Shown here in pieces: positions 23,338 to 30,691 of a stretch of 33,548 bases of DNA. The stretch covers positions 1-33,548 of the forward strand of contig NZ_VEIY01000013.1 of NCBI RefSeq assembly GCF_007680845.1, read 5' to 3'. The notes under the pieces were generated by a model, which saw only the letters and a list, made by a program, of their open reading frames with translations, was not told where the DNA came from and made no database searches. Numbering within the stretch: the stretch's first letter is position 1; each line of letters opens with the position of its first letter. This DNA comes from Curtobacterium pusillum (GTDB lineage Bacteria > Actinomycetota > Actinomycetes > Actinomycetales > Microbacteriaceae). The translations under genes were made by a program, and so were the position numbers.

Positions 23338-24904
23338 TCCCACCCGGACCGGAACGCCCCGCCGACCCCCTTCCGGCGGGGCGTTCCCCTTGCCCGAAGA
23401 CGGCCGCCGCGGGTGCGTGGGTCCCGTCCGACGCCACCACGCCACGGGGACCCCACGCCTCGGCGAGCGTGATGCTCGCCACCCCCGGCACCGTGAGCGC
23501 CGAGACCGCCGCACGGAACCACGCTCCGGCCGCGACCGAGTGCTGATCGGGATCCGTCGCGTCCGACACGGTCGGTCGCGCTGACGTCGCCACCGCGTTG
23601 AACCGCGGACGCAGCGTCACCGGTCCGACGTGGAGCGGCCTGCCGGCGGCCGGTCTGGAGGCGCTCACCACCACCCAGCGCAGCATCCGGATCGACTCGG
23701 TCACCTGGGTGCGGCTGCGGTCGTGCATCTGCGGGGTCGCGCTGAAGGTCAACGGGCCGTCCCAGTCGCGGAAGACATCGATCGTCCGGTTGAGCTCGGT
23801 GAAGTGGGCGCGGGTACCCGCGACGACCTCGAGGTCGCCGGACGCCGCCTGCGCGTCGAGCAGCGCTCGTTGCAGCGCCGGGGTCGTCACGTGGGTCGCG
23901 GGGTCGAACGCGCCGACGCGGGCGACCGGGCCGTCGGCGAGGACGGACGCGATCGCGTGCCGGAGCGCGTCCGGGTCGTCCGTGACGAACCGCACGTCGA
24001 GCGGGGCACCGCCGGCGTCGCGTCGTGCGCTGGCGAGGACGGCGTCGACGCCCGGTGCGCCGAGCGCCGGTTCGACGAGGACCGGCACCCCGACGAGGAG
24101 CGCAGCGTCGTCCGGTCGCGCAGCGGCCGGACCGGAGCCGGCGAGGAGCTGCAGGGTCGGCGGCGGGGTGACCGCGGTGGTCGGAGCCGGCCCGTCGAGC
24201 AGGGCGAGGGCCGGGGCCGGGGAGGCCGCGCCTCCCGGCGGGACCGTACCTGCCGGACCGCACTGCAGCGCGACGGACTGGTGGAGGACGGTGCCGGCGT
24301 CGAGGGCGACCGGGAACGGCTCGGACAGTGGCGTCGAGTACGTCTTGTAGGAAGCGTCGGTCCAGTTGCGCTGGTCCTCCATCTCGAAGACGTCGCCAGC
24401 CAGGGTGACGTCGACGTCGATCCCGTCGACCGTCCACGTGTACCCGACCACGTCCGTGGCGGGCTGGTGCGGTGCGATCCACGTCGGGAACACGGCGTCG
24501 GTCGGTGCCGCGGTGGGGTGTCGGACCGTGAACGGCAGCCCGGCCAGGGTCGGCGGGTGGAGCACGACCAGCCCGATGCGGTTCCGCCGGAACGCCGTGG
24601 TGGTGGTGCCGGTGGCTGCGACGAGCACCGTGCCGCCGTCGATCGAGACGTCGAGGGTGTAGCGGAGGACCTCGCGGCCGTCGAACGCGGCGGACGCGGC
24701 GATCCGGAGGCGCGCACCGTCCTCGTCGGTGTCGATCGTCGTGTCGAGCACGGTGTCGTCGGTCGTGCGCCAGTCGTGGTCGCGGGTGACGAACCGGACG
24801 GCGCGGAGGACGGTGACGCCCCGGTACGTGACGTCCGCGAGCTCGGCGCCCCGGAGCGTGAGCCGCCACGGGCCGGTCGTCACGGTGCGTTCGTCATCGA
24901 TCAC
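23327..24904 (-). CDS. apnL: Probable D-apionate lactonase
   Basis: The 525-residue protein shows family landmarks of ApnL: an N-terminal beta-sandwich with FRRNRIGLVVLHP, then FEMEDQRNWTDASYKTYSTP, a central degenerate TIM-like region with GTRAHFTELNR, then FSATPQMHDRS and HVGPVTLRPRFN in the C-terminal part. ApnL hydrolyses D-apionolactone to D-apionate. GTG 24904 follows AGAGGA and a TAGCAA box, with GntR operator O3 directly upstream. The last roughly 20 residues read through the apnO terminator and run 11 bp into apnO, so this C-terminal tail is probably an extension and not part of the fold. It is somewhat shorter in the middle domain than I expect for the family. Confidence 0.82.
   Translation of the reverse strand: MIDDERTVTTGPWRLTLRGAELADVTYRGVTVLRAVRFVTRDHDWRTTDDTVLDTTIDTDEDGARLRIAASAAFDGREVLRYTLDVSIDGGTVLVAATGTTTTAFRRNRIGLVVLHPPTLAGLPFTVRHPTAAPTDAVFPTWIAPHQPATDVVGYTWTVDGIDVDVTLAGDVFEMEDQRNWTDASYKTYSTPLSEPFPVALDAGTVLHQSVALQCGPAGTVPPGGAASPAPALALLDGPAPTTAVTPPPTLQLLAGSGPAAARPDDAALLVGVPVLVEPALGAPGVDAVLASARRDAGGAPLDVRFVTDDPDALRHAIASVLADGPVARVGAFDPATHVTTPALQRALLDAQAASGDLEVVAGTRAHFTELNRTIDVFRDWDGPLTFSATPQMHDRSRTQVTESIRMLRWVVVSASRPAAGRPLHVGPVTLRPRFNAVATSARPTVSDATDPDQHSVAAGAWFRAAVSALTVPGVASITLAEAWGPRGVVASDGTHAPAAAVFGQGERPAGRGSAGRSGPGGISA
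23351..23387. terminator. Strong hairpin terminator after apnO
   Basis: The 13-bp perfect arms GGAACGCCCCGCC (23351-23363) and its complement (23375-23387) enclose an 11-nt loop and are followed by CCTT. It starts 13 bp after the apnO stop. It lies inside the 3' coding end of convergent apnL. Confidence 0.85.
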
Positions 24905-24910
24905 GTCCTC

Positions 24911-24938
24911 TTGCTACCAGTCGGTCAACCGGTTGCGC
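24911..24938. promoter_or_regulatory. GntR operator O3 in the apnL-SDR divergent promoter
   Basis: GTCAACCGGTTGCG (24924-24937), preceded by G as in O1 and O2, shares the 12-bp GGTCAACCGGTT with both. On the minus strand TAGCAA (24911-24916) lies 6 nt before the apnL GTG. On the plus strand TTGCGC (24933-24938) is a possible -35 for the SDR gene. It ties both genes to the FadR-type regulator 8 kb away. Confidence 0.65.
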
Positions 24939-24984
24939 AATGATGGGTTCCGGAGCACTGGGGCTCCGAGGACGGAGCGCACCG

Positions 24985-25731
24985 ATGACCGCACGACTGA
25001 CCGGCCGGACCGCACTGGTGACCGGCGCCGGATCGGGGATCGGACGCGCGATCGCCGACCGGTTCGTCGCCGAGGGGGCGCGTGTCGTCTACGCGGACCG
25101 GGACGGTTCGGCGGCCGCTGCTGCCGCTGGCTCCGCGCTCCCGCTGACGATGGACATCTCCGACGAAGCCAGTGTCGAGGCCGGGTACGCCGCACTCGCC
25201 GCACAGGGGGCGAGCCCGGACGTCGTCGTCGCGAACGCCGGTGTCCAGCTGTTCGGGCACGACGCGAAGGTGGCCGACGTCTCGCTCGAGACCTGGAACC
25301 GGACGCTCGCGGTCAACCTCACCGGGACGTTCCTCACCGTGAAGCACGCCGTCCGGGCCATGCTCGCCGGCGGCGGCGGGTCGATCATCGTGACCGGGTC
25401 GCCGACGGGCCTCACCGGCGAGGGCGCGGACTTCGCGGCCTACTCGTCGACGAAGGGCGGTGTGCACGCGCTCGTCCGGGCGACGGCGATGGCCTACGCG
25501 CGGGACGGCATCCGCGCGAACACCGTCGTGCCGGGCTACACCGAGACGTCGCTCGTGTCGACGATCTCCGGGGACCCGGAGTCCCGCGCGGCGATCGTGT
25601 CGCGGACCCCGCTCGGCCGGCCCGGCACGCCCGAGGACGTCACCGGCATCATGGTCTACCTGGCGAGCGACGAGTCCTCGTACGCCACCGGCGCCGTGTT
25701 CCGGGTCGACGGCGGGATGACGAGCCTGTAG
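24985..25731 (+). CDS. Short-chain dehydrogenase/reductase, candidate apiose dehydrogenase
   Basis: The 248-residue classical SDR has the cofactor motif TGAGSGIG, acidic YADRD after beta-2 (favouring NAD+), NAG (VVANAGVQLFG), catalytic S139 (VTGSPTG), Y153 and K157 (YSSTK), and the usual PGYTET and DGG ends. ATG 24985 has GGAG about 8 nt upstream; ATG 24940 would overlap the promoter. It shares operator O3 with apnL. The known apiose dehydrogenase (ApsD) belongs to the Gfo/Idh/MocA family and none is seen here, so this SDR may do that oxidation, or may handle another sugar feeding the path. This is inference from context. Confidence 0.9.
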   Translation: MTARLTGRTALVTGAGSGIGRAIADRFVAEGARVVYADRDGSAAAAAAGSALPLTMDISDEASVEAGYAALAAQGASPDVVVANAGVQLFGHDAKVADVSLETWNRTLAVNLTGTFLTVKHAVRAMLAGGGGSIIVTGSPTGLTGEGADFAAYSSTKGGVHALVRATAMAYARDGIRANTVVPGYTETSLVSTISGDPESRAAIVSRTPLGRPGTPEDVTGIMVYLASDESSYATGAVFRVDGGMTSL

Positions 25732-25740
25732 TCGGGGCGC

Positions 25741-25765
25741 GCTGCGCCGTGCGCCGCGGCGCAGC
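25741..25765. terminator. Hairpin between convergent SDR and DUF1648 genes
   Basis: Arms GCTGCGCCG (25741-25749) and CGGCGCAGC (25757-25765) pair perfectly around a 7-nt loop, with no T-run. It fills the 37-bp space between two converging stops and probably serves both. Confidence 0.6.
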
Positions 25766-25768
25766 TGG

Positions 25769-26725
25769 TCAGTCGGTCGGACGCGCCGCGAGCAGGGCTC
25801 CCAGCGCTGCGGCACCGCGCTCGGCGTCCGCCACGGTCACCATCCGGGCGCCGCCACCGCCGAGCCGCGCGACCAGCCCCGGCCCGGACCGCACCACGTA
25901 CGCCACACCGCGTCCGGAGAACCGGTAGCCCCACCCGCCCCACTGGCCCGGCGACACCTGCTCCCACCCGCACGACTCGATGCGGTCGAGCGGCACGCGC
26001 ATGAGCGGGATCCGGGTCCACGTCGAGGTGAGCCGGAGGCCTCGTCGGTCGACGGTGCACTCGACCCGCGCGAGGACCAGGGCGGAGAGGCTGGCGAGCC
26101 CGAACAGCACCCCGGCGGTCACCGCGCCGCCGGTGCTCTCCGGCGCGATGAGGACCGTGCACAGGACGCCGAGTCCGACGACCGCGATGCCGAGCGCAGC
26201 GAACCACCACGCGCCCGTGCTCGAGCGCCAGGCGACCCGGGCATCCGGTCCGACCGGGAGGGGTGCGACGTCGAACGCGGGGACCGGGGGAGTCGTCCTG
26301 ATCAGGGCGACCACCGGCGGCACCGCGACGACGACCATCGCGCCGAGGACGACGCCCACCAGCCACCACGGGAAGGTCGGGGCACCCGAGGCGTTCGTGA
26401 GCGCGACCGCGATCCACACCACCGTGAGCGACGCGGCGAGGGCGTTCACGACGGGCACCAGCAGTGCTGCCGTGCGTCGGTCGCGGAAGCGCAGGGCGAG
26501 CGCCCCGCAGACGATCGCTGCGGCCACGACGACCACGGTGATCCAGAGGACGGTCCACGGCGATCCCCAGCCGTCGGGGCGGCCGTCCGCCGCGAAGTGC
26601 GTCGCGATGCGGTCCGGCAGCGCTGGACCCACGGCGATCGCGACCACCGCGAGCGCCACCCCCACGGCCACGCTCGGCGCGACCACCGCCAGTCGCGTGC
26701 CGGTCCCCGTCGTCGGGTTCGTCAT
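25769..26725 (-). CDS. DUF1648-type integral membrane protein
   Basis: The 318-residue protein has about six membrane segments (near 11-32, 60-79, 86-110, 118-142, 172-193 and 202-222). The first loop, LPDRIATHFAADGRPDGWG, is the DUF1648 signature. The C-terminal roughly 95 residues are soluble and beta-rich (RGLRLTSTWTRIPLMRVPLDRIESC), like a PH-type domain. Its ATG overlaps the stop of the upstream GntR gene by 4 bp. DUF1648 proteins commonly sit next to such regulators; their biochemical function is not established. Confidence 0.85.
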   Translation of the reverse strand: MTNPTTGTGTRLAVVAPSVAVGVALAVVAIAVGPALPDRIATHFAADGRPDGWGSPWTVLWITVVVVAAAIVCGALALRFRDRRTAALLVPVVNALAASLTVVWIAVALTNASGAPTFPWWLVGVVLGAMVVVAVPPVVALIRTTPPVPAFDVAPLPVGPDARVAWRSSTGAWWFAALGIAVVGLGVLCTVLIAPESTGGAVTAGVLFGLASLSALVLARVECTVDRRGLRLTSTWTRIPLMRVPLDRIESCGWEQVSPGQWGGWGYRFSGRGVAYVVRSGPGLVARLGGGGARMVTVADAERGAAALGALLAARPTD

Positions 26726-27072
26726 CGTGCCCCCTTGATCATCGCGTACAGGTCGTCGAGCGGGACCCCGAGGGTCTCCGCCTGGTCACGCAGCTCCGAC
26801 ACCAGCGCGCGGAGCCGGTCGAAGGACGCGTTCCCCGACCGGAGCACCGTGGCCCCGCGGCCCCGGCGCAGCTCGATGAGACCGTCGTCCTGCAGCTGGG
26901 CGTAGGCCCGCAGCACGGTGTGCATGTTCACGTCGACCGACGCCGCGAGCTCGCGCGCCGCCGGGAGGCGTTCACCGCTCCGGAGCTCCCCGCGGGCGAT
27001 GGCGTGCCGGATCTGGACGGCCACCTGCTCGGCGAGCGAGGCCCGTGCGGACGGATCGACCGTGATCAACAT
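26722..27072 (-). CDS. YtrA-subfamily GntR transcriptional regulator
   Basis: The 116-residue protein is almost entirely a winged helix: ASLAEQVAVQIRHAI, SGERLPAARELAASV, DVNMHTVLRAYAQLQDDGL, IELRRGRGATV, then a short helical tail of about 40 residues. This is the YtrA type, without a large effector domain. ATG 27072 is selected because a minus-strand TAGAAT -10 (27080-27085) lies 7 nt upstream (leaderless). The inverted repeat at 27074-27092 covers that -10, indicating autorepression. It is co-transcribed with the DUF1648 membrane gene. Confidence 0.9.
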   Translation of the reverse strand: MLITVDPSARASLAEQVAVQIRHAIARGELRSGERLPAARELAASVDVNMHTVLRAYAQLQDDGLIELRRGRGATVLRSGNASFDRLRALVSELRDQAETLGVPLDDLYAMIKGAR

Positions 27073-27073
27073 A

Positions 27074-27092
27074 GTTCGCATTCTATGCGAAC
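27074..27092. promoter_or_regulatory. Operator and -10 of the YtrA-type regulator operon
   Basis: GTTCGCAT-TCT-ATGCGAAC has perfect 8-bp arms with a 3-bp spacer. The minus-strand -10 TAGAAT is embedded in it, and TTCCAC on that strand (27103-27108) can serve as -35 with a 17-bp spacer. It is notably AT-richer than its surroundings. Confidence 0.7.
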
Positions 27093-27222
27093 AATGCACT
27101 GAGTGGAACGCGCAACGCGTCGATCGAGTCCGGATGACGCGGGCAGCGGCACCGGAAGCCGCCCCCGCTCGGGAGCGCGCCTACCGTCTGGGCGGGGACG
27201 GGGACCGATCAGGGAGCACACC

Positions 27223-27399
27223 ATGAGCACGTACGAGTCGAACGCCGACGTCCAACCGATGCGGGTCGTCACGTACCGGCACCTCCGCCGCGCCACACGG
27301 CGGGGATGGGCGCTCCCCGCGCAGGCCGAGCCCTCCATCGCCGACCTCGTGGGCGACCGCGGCCCGAGCGTGGTGTACCCCGGCCGCCGCCGCTCGTAG
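27223..27399 (+). CDS. Small basic hypothetical protein
   Basis: This is a 58-residue frame starting MSTYESNADVQPMRV with AGGGAG 7 nt before the ATG and a TACCGT -10 at 27182-27187. It is rich in Arg (RHLRRATRRGW, PGRRRS) and has no membrane segment or recognised domain. Good translation signals support it being real. It sits between the divergent YtrA regulator and an alpha/beta hydrolase that has its own promoter. Confidence 0.6.
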   Translation: MSTYESNADVQPMRVVTYRHLRRATRRGWALPAQAEPSIADLVGDRGPSVVYPGRRRS

Positions 27400-27409
27400 C
27401 CAGCGCGGA

Positions 27410-27415
27410 TATCGT
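27410..27415 (+). promoter_or_regulatory. -10 box of the alpha/beta hydrolase gene (leaderless)
   Basis: TATCGT ends 6 nt before ATG 27422, and no Shine-Dalgarno sequence is present. This favours the ATG over the overlapping GTG at 27419. Confidence 0.5.
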
Positions 27416-27421
27416 CGGGTG

Positions 27422-28300
27422 ATGCAGCCCGAGACGCGTCCGCCGGCGACCTCCGCCGACAGCACCGAGTCCGCCGTCCGCGGGACCGGAGCACCGGTGC
27501 TCGTCGTGCACGGCACCCCGGGGGGCATCGACGTGGCCGAGGCCATGGGACGGTTCCTGCCCTCGGACGGCTTCCGCGTCGTCACGCTGTCACGGCCCGG
27601 CTACCTCGGGTCCACGCTCGACCCCGCCCGGGCCTCGCTCGACGACGAAGCCGACCGCTTCGCCGACGTCCTCGACGCCCACGGCGTCGACCGGGCCGCC
27701 GTGCTCGCCTGGTCGGGTGGAGCGCCGGCCGCCTACCGGTTCGCCGCCCGACACCCGCACCGCGTCCGCTCGCTGGTCGTCGCCGCCGGGCTCTCCGGAC
27801 GGTGGACGCCGGCGCGCGTACCCCCGCTCGAGTGGGTCGTCTCGCACACCGCCGTCGGGGCGGCCCTCGCCGGGATCGCCGCCAGGGTGGCACCAGGGGC
27901 CGTCGTCCGGGCCGCCGAAGCCGGCGTCAGCTCGCTCCGCGGCCCCGCACTCGACGCGCACGTCCGCGACGTCCTCGCCGACCCTGTCCGTCGCGCCTTC
28001 GTCCTCGGACTCGCCGCGACCGGCAACACCTCCGGACCGCACCGCGCGGGCTGGCGGAACGACGTCCGGAACCTCGGTGCGGTCGACGACCTCGGGCTCC
28101 GCGACGTCCACGCGCCGACCCTGCTCGTGCACGGGGACGCGGACACCGACGTGGAACCCCGGCACAGTGCCCGCGCGCTCGCCGAGGTCCCGGGCGCGGA
28201 ACTCCTCACGCTCCCGGGCGGGACCCACTTCGCGCTGTGGGACCACCGGGACGCCGAAGCCGTGCAGGACCGGGTGCGGGAGCACCTCCGCCACCCCTGA
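27422..28300 (+). CDS. Alpha/beta hydrolase
   Basis: The 292-residue protein has the alpha/beta-hydrolase fold: oxyanion region VLVVHGTPGG, nucleophile elbow AWSGGAP, acid in LLVHGDADTDV, and catalytic His in PGGTHFALWD. A helical cap lies between about 130 and 215. No signal peptide is present, so it is cytosolic. The substrate could be an ester, epoxide or haloalkane and cannot be assigned. It converges with the MocR-type gene, with a GC hairpin between them. Confidence 0.88.
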   Translation: MQPETRPPATSADSTESAVRGTGAPVLVVHGTPGGIDVAEAMGRFLPSDGFRVVTLSRPGYLGSTLDPARASLDDEADRFADVLDAHGVDRAAVLAWSGGAPAAYRFAARHPHRVRSLVVAAGLSGRWTPARVPPLEWVVSHTAVGAALAGIAARVAPGAVVRAAEAGVSSLRGPALDAHVRDVLADPVRRAFVLGLAATGNTSGPHRAGWRNDVRNLGAVDDLGLRDVHAPTLLVHGDADTDVEPRHSARALAEVPGAELLTLPGGTHFALWDHRDAEAVQDRVREHLRHP

Positions 28301-28306
28301 CCGGGC

Positions 28307-28336
28307 GCGGCCGCCGGACCGGGCCGGCCCGGCCGC
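28307..28336. terminator. GC-rich hairpin between convergent hydrolase and MocR-type genes
   Basis: Arms GCGGCCG (28307-28313) and CGGCCGC (28330-28336) enclose CCGG-rich sequence that can extend the stem. There is no T-run. It occupies the 46-bp gap between two converging stops. Confidence 0.55.
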
Positions 28337-28346
28337 ACGGCACCGC

Positions 28347-29879
28347 TCAGCCGAGCGCGTCCAGCAGCGCGTCGAGCGCCCGGTCCAGTTCCGGCAGCGT
28401 GAGCGCGCCGTACCCGAGGACGATCCCCGCCGGCGCGCTCCCCGGCGCGACCTCGTACTCGTCGAGTGCGCTCACGAGCACCCCGGCCGTCACCATCCGG
28501 CTGACCACCGCCCGAGCGGTCGCCGGACCCGACCACGTGACGACCGCGTGCAGACCGCCGTTCAGGGCCCGCGCCTCCAGTCCGGGGACCCCGCCGAGCC
28601 GCGAGGCGATCCGCTCCCGCCGGTGCGTGTAGTCCCGACGGACCCGGCCGAGGTGCCGCCGGAGCGCGCCCGTCCGGAGCAGGTGCGCGACGGCGACCTG
28701 CACCGGTTCGCCGACGACCGGACCGCGTGCCAGGCGTGCGGCGACGACCGCGTCGGCCGGTGCGCCCGGCGGCAGCGCCACGTAGCTGCACCGCAGCCGT
28801 GGGTCGAGGGTCTTCGAGAACCCGCCGACGTGCACGACCACGCCCGCGGTGTCGAGCGCCGCGAGGGCGGGGACCGGTGTGCCACGGTGGCGGAACTCCG
28901 AGTCGTAGTCATCCTCGACCACCACGGTCCCGGTGACCGCTGCCCAGGCGAGCAGCCGGTGCCGACGGGCGACGGGCATCACCGAACCGAGCGGGTACTG
29001 GTGCGTCGGCGTGACGACCACCGCGTCGACCGGGGCCGCTGCCGCGAGGGCGTCCAGATCGAGCCCGTCGTCGTCCACCCGGACGCCGACGAGGGTGGCA
29101 CCGGCGCTCGTCATCGCCCGTCGTCCGGACCGGTAGCCGGGGTCCTCGACCGCGATGCGCGGGCTCCGGCCGAGGTGGTTCCGGAGCCCCTCGACCACCA
29201 GGGACAGGGCTTCCGAGGTCCCGCCGGTCACCAGCAGCCGAGCGACGTCGGGGGCGAAGCCGCGGCTCAGTCCGAGCTGTGCGGCGACCTGGACCCGCAA
29301 CTCCGGGAGGCCGAGCGGGTCGGCGAGGCCGTTCCGAAGCGGGGCGTCGGTGGCAGCGCGCCAGGCGGCCCGCCAGTCCTTCGGCGCGATCGCGGTGACG
29401 GCGGGGACGCCCGGGCGGCAGTCGAGGAGCGGCGCTCCCGCCCCCGCCGCCCCGGCCGCCGCCGCGCCCGCCGCGCCCGCCCCCGCGCCCGGGCTGGCCG
29501 CTGGCGCTCCACTCGCCGCGGCGTGTCCGTCCGCCCGCGCCCCGGCCGGTCCCGCGGTCCGCCCGCCCATCAACGCGCGCGCGTGCTCTGCGGCCCGCGC
29601 GCCGGCCGGCACGCCCGGCCCAGCCGCCACGACCGGCACGCCCGCCACCACCCGCGCCGCCGCACCCTGCCGCGTCCGGATCCACCCCTCCCCGTCGAGC
29701 TGCTCGTACGCCGCGACGACCGTGCCCCGAGCGACCCCGAGCTCCGCCGCGAGCGCCCGCGTCGACGGGAGGGCATCGCCCGCCGTGAGCGTGCCGTCCC
29801 GCACCATCGCGCGCACCCGTGCGACGACACCGGCGGTCTTCCCCGACTGGTCCACCCGACATCCGCCGTTCTGGTCCAC
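28347..29879 (-). CDS. MocR/PdxR-type regulator (GntR winged helix fused to an aminotransferase-like domain)
   Basis: The protein of about 510 residues has an N-terminal winged helix (VVARVRAMV, LPSTRALAAELGVARGTVVAAYEQL). A linker of about 60 residues made mostly of Ala and Gly follows. A fold-type I aminotransferase domain follows with PEGYR-like EDPGYRSG, VTPTHQYPLG, EDDYDSEFR and the PLP lysine K356 in GGFSKTLDPRLR. Such proteins sense pyridoxal phosphate or amino compounds. The start is uncertain: GTG 29879, GTG 29855 or GTG 29891, the last 5 nt after a TAGGGT -10. It is divergent from a flavin split-barrel gene, a classic MocR pairing. Confidence 0.9.
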   Translation of the reverse strand: MDQNGGCRVDQSGKTAGVVARVRAMVRDGTLTAGDALPSTRALAAELGVARGTVVAAYEQLDGEGWIRTRQGAAARVVAGVPVVAAGPGVPAGARAAEHARALMGGRTAGPAGARADGHAAASGAPAASPGAGAGAAGAAAAGAAGAGAPLLDCRPGVPAVTAIAPKDWRAAWRAATDAPLRNGLADPLGLPELRVQVAAQLGLSRGFAPDVARLLVTGGTSEALSLVVEGLRNHLGRSPRIAVEDPGYRSGRRAMTSAGATLVGVRVDDDGLDLDALAAAAPVDAVVVTPTHQYPLGSVMPVARRHRLLAWAAVTGTVVVEDDYDSEFRHRGTPVPALAALDTAGVVVHVGGFSKTLDPRLRCSYVALPPGAPADAVVAARLARGPVVGEPVQVAVAHLLRTGALRRHLGRVRRDYTHRRERIASRLGGVPGLEARALNGGLHAVVTWSGPATARAVVSRMVTAGVLVSALDEYEVAPGSAPAGIVLGYGALTLPELDRALDALLDALG

Positions 29880-29906
29880 TGACCGGACCACTCCCGACCC
29901 TAGCGT
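29848..29906. promoter_or_regulatory. Overlapping divergent promoters and MocR-type operator
   Basis: CTGGTCCAC occurs twice as direct repeats (29848-29856 and 29871-29879). TGGTCC-N7-GGACCA forms an inverted repeat at 29872-29890. The -10 boxes TAGGGT (minus, 29897-29902) and TAGCGT (plus, 29901-29906) overlap by two bases. The plus one lies 7 nt before ATG 29914. Direct plus inverted repeats in a shared promoter are usual for MocR regulators. Confidence 0.6.
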
Positions 29907-29913
29907 TGCCCGC

Positions 29914-30691
29914 ATGCGCACCACGAGCCTCCCGTCCGATACGTCCGACCAGTCCGACCCGTCCGACCCGTCCGCGACCATGCCGTCCCTCGCCGTCCGC
30001 CGCCTCCGCGACCGCCAGTCCCACGACCCGGCCGACCTCCATGCGATCCTCGCCGAGGCGATCGTCGCCCACGTCGGCTTCGTCCGCGGCGGCCACCCGC
30101 TCGTCCTGCCCTTCCTCTGCGGCGTCGGCGACCTCGGGGACGGCCCCGTCCTCCTCCTGCACGGCTCGACCGGAGGCGGCCTCTTCCTCGACGCCGGCAC
30201 CGTCGGCGTCCCCGTGTCCGCCACCGTGACGCACGTGGACGGGCTCGTGTTCGCCCGCTCGACGTTCGACAGCTCCGCGAACTACCGCAGCGCTGTGGTC
30301 GTCGGCAACGCCACGGTGGTCCCCGAGGAGCTCCGCGCCGATGCCCTCCGGCAGGTCGCCGACCACCTCATGCCGGGCCGACGCGACGAGGTCCGCGAGA
30401 TGACCCCGAAGGAGGTCCGCGCCACCCAGGTCCTCCAGCTCCCGCTCGACCACGCGAGCGTGAAGATCCGCGCGGCCGGCGTCGGCGAGGCCGTGGACGA
30501 CGGCGAGGACCACTCCGTCTGGGCGGGCGTCCTGCCCCTCGCCGTGCGCGCGGGGGACGCCGCTCCCGGGGGACATCTCGGGGGACAAGCCGGTGGACCC
30601 GTCGGTCGGCGCGGTGGCGGCCCGCCTCGCTGACCTGGCGGTCGGTCGGGAGGCGCGGATCGCCGCCGTCATGCGCCGCACGCCCGCCTGA
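29914..30691 (+). pseudogene. Pyridoxamine 5'-phosphate-oxidase-like (FMN split-barrel) protein, frameshifted near the 3' end
   Basis: Residues 1 to about 210 match the MocR-associated split-barrel family: LRDRQSHDPADLHAIL, VAHVGFVRGGHPLVLP, LLLHGSTGG, VTHVDGLVFARSTFDSSANYRS, LPLDHASVKIR. Near 30552-30572, which holds two runs of five G, the expected C-terminal sequence (ISGDKPVDPSVGAVAARL) continues in the other frame to a TGA at 30689-30691. One G fewer in either run restores a protein of about 258 residues. In the unshifted frame it ends at 30633 with a Gly-rich tail. The gene is leaderless, with TAGCGT 7 nt before the ATG. Either a real lesion or a base-calling error. Confidence 0.8.

Noticed and set aside
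28567..28583. Additional half copy of the palindrome in the MocR-type gene
   Set aside because: The bases encode GLEAR in a normal position of the family and no second arm is present, so chance is as likely. The partial matches at 23658 and 30645 were dropped for the same reason.
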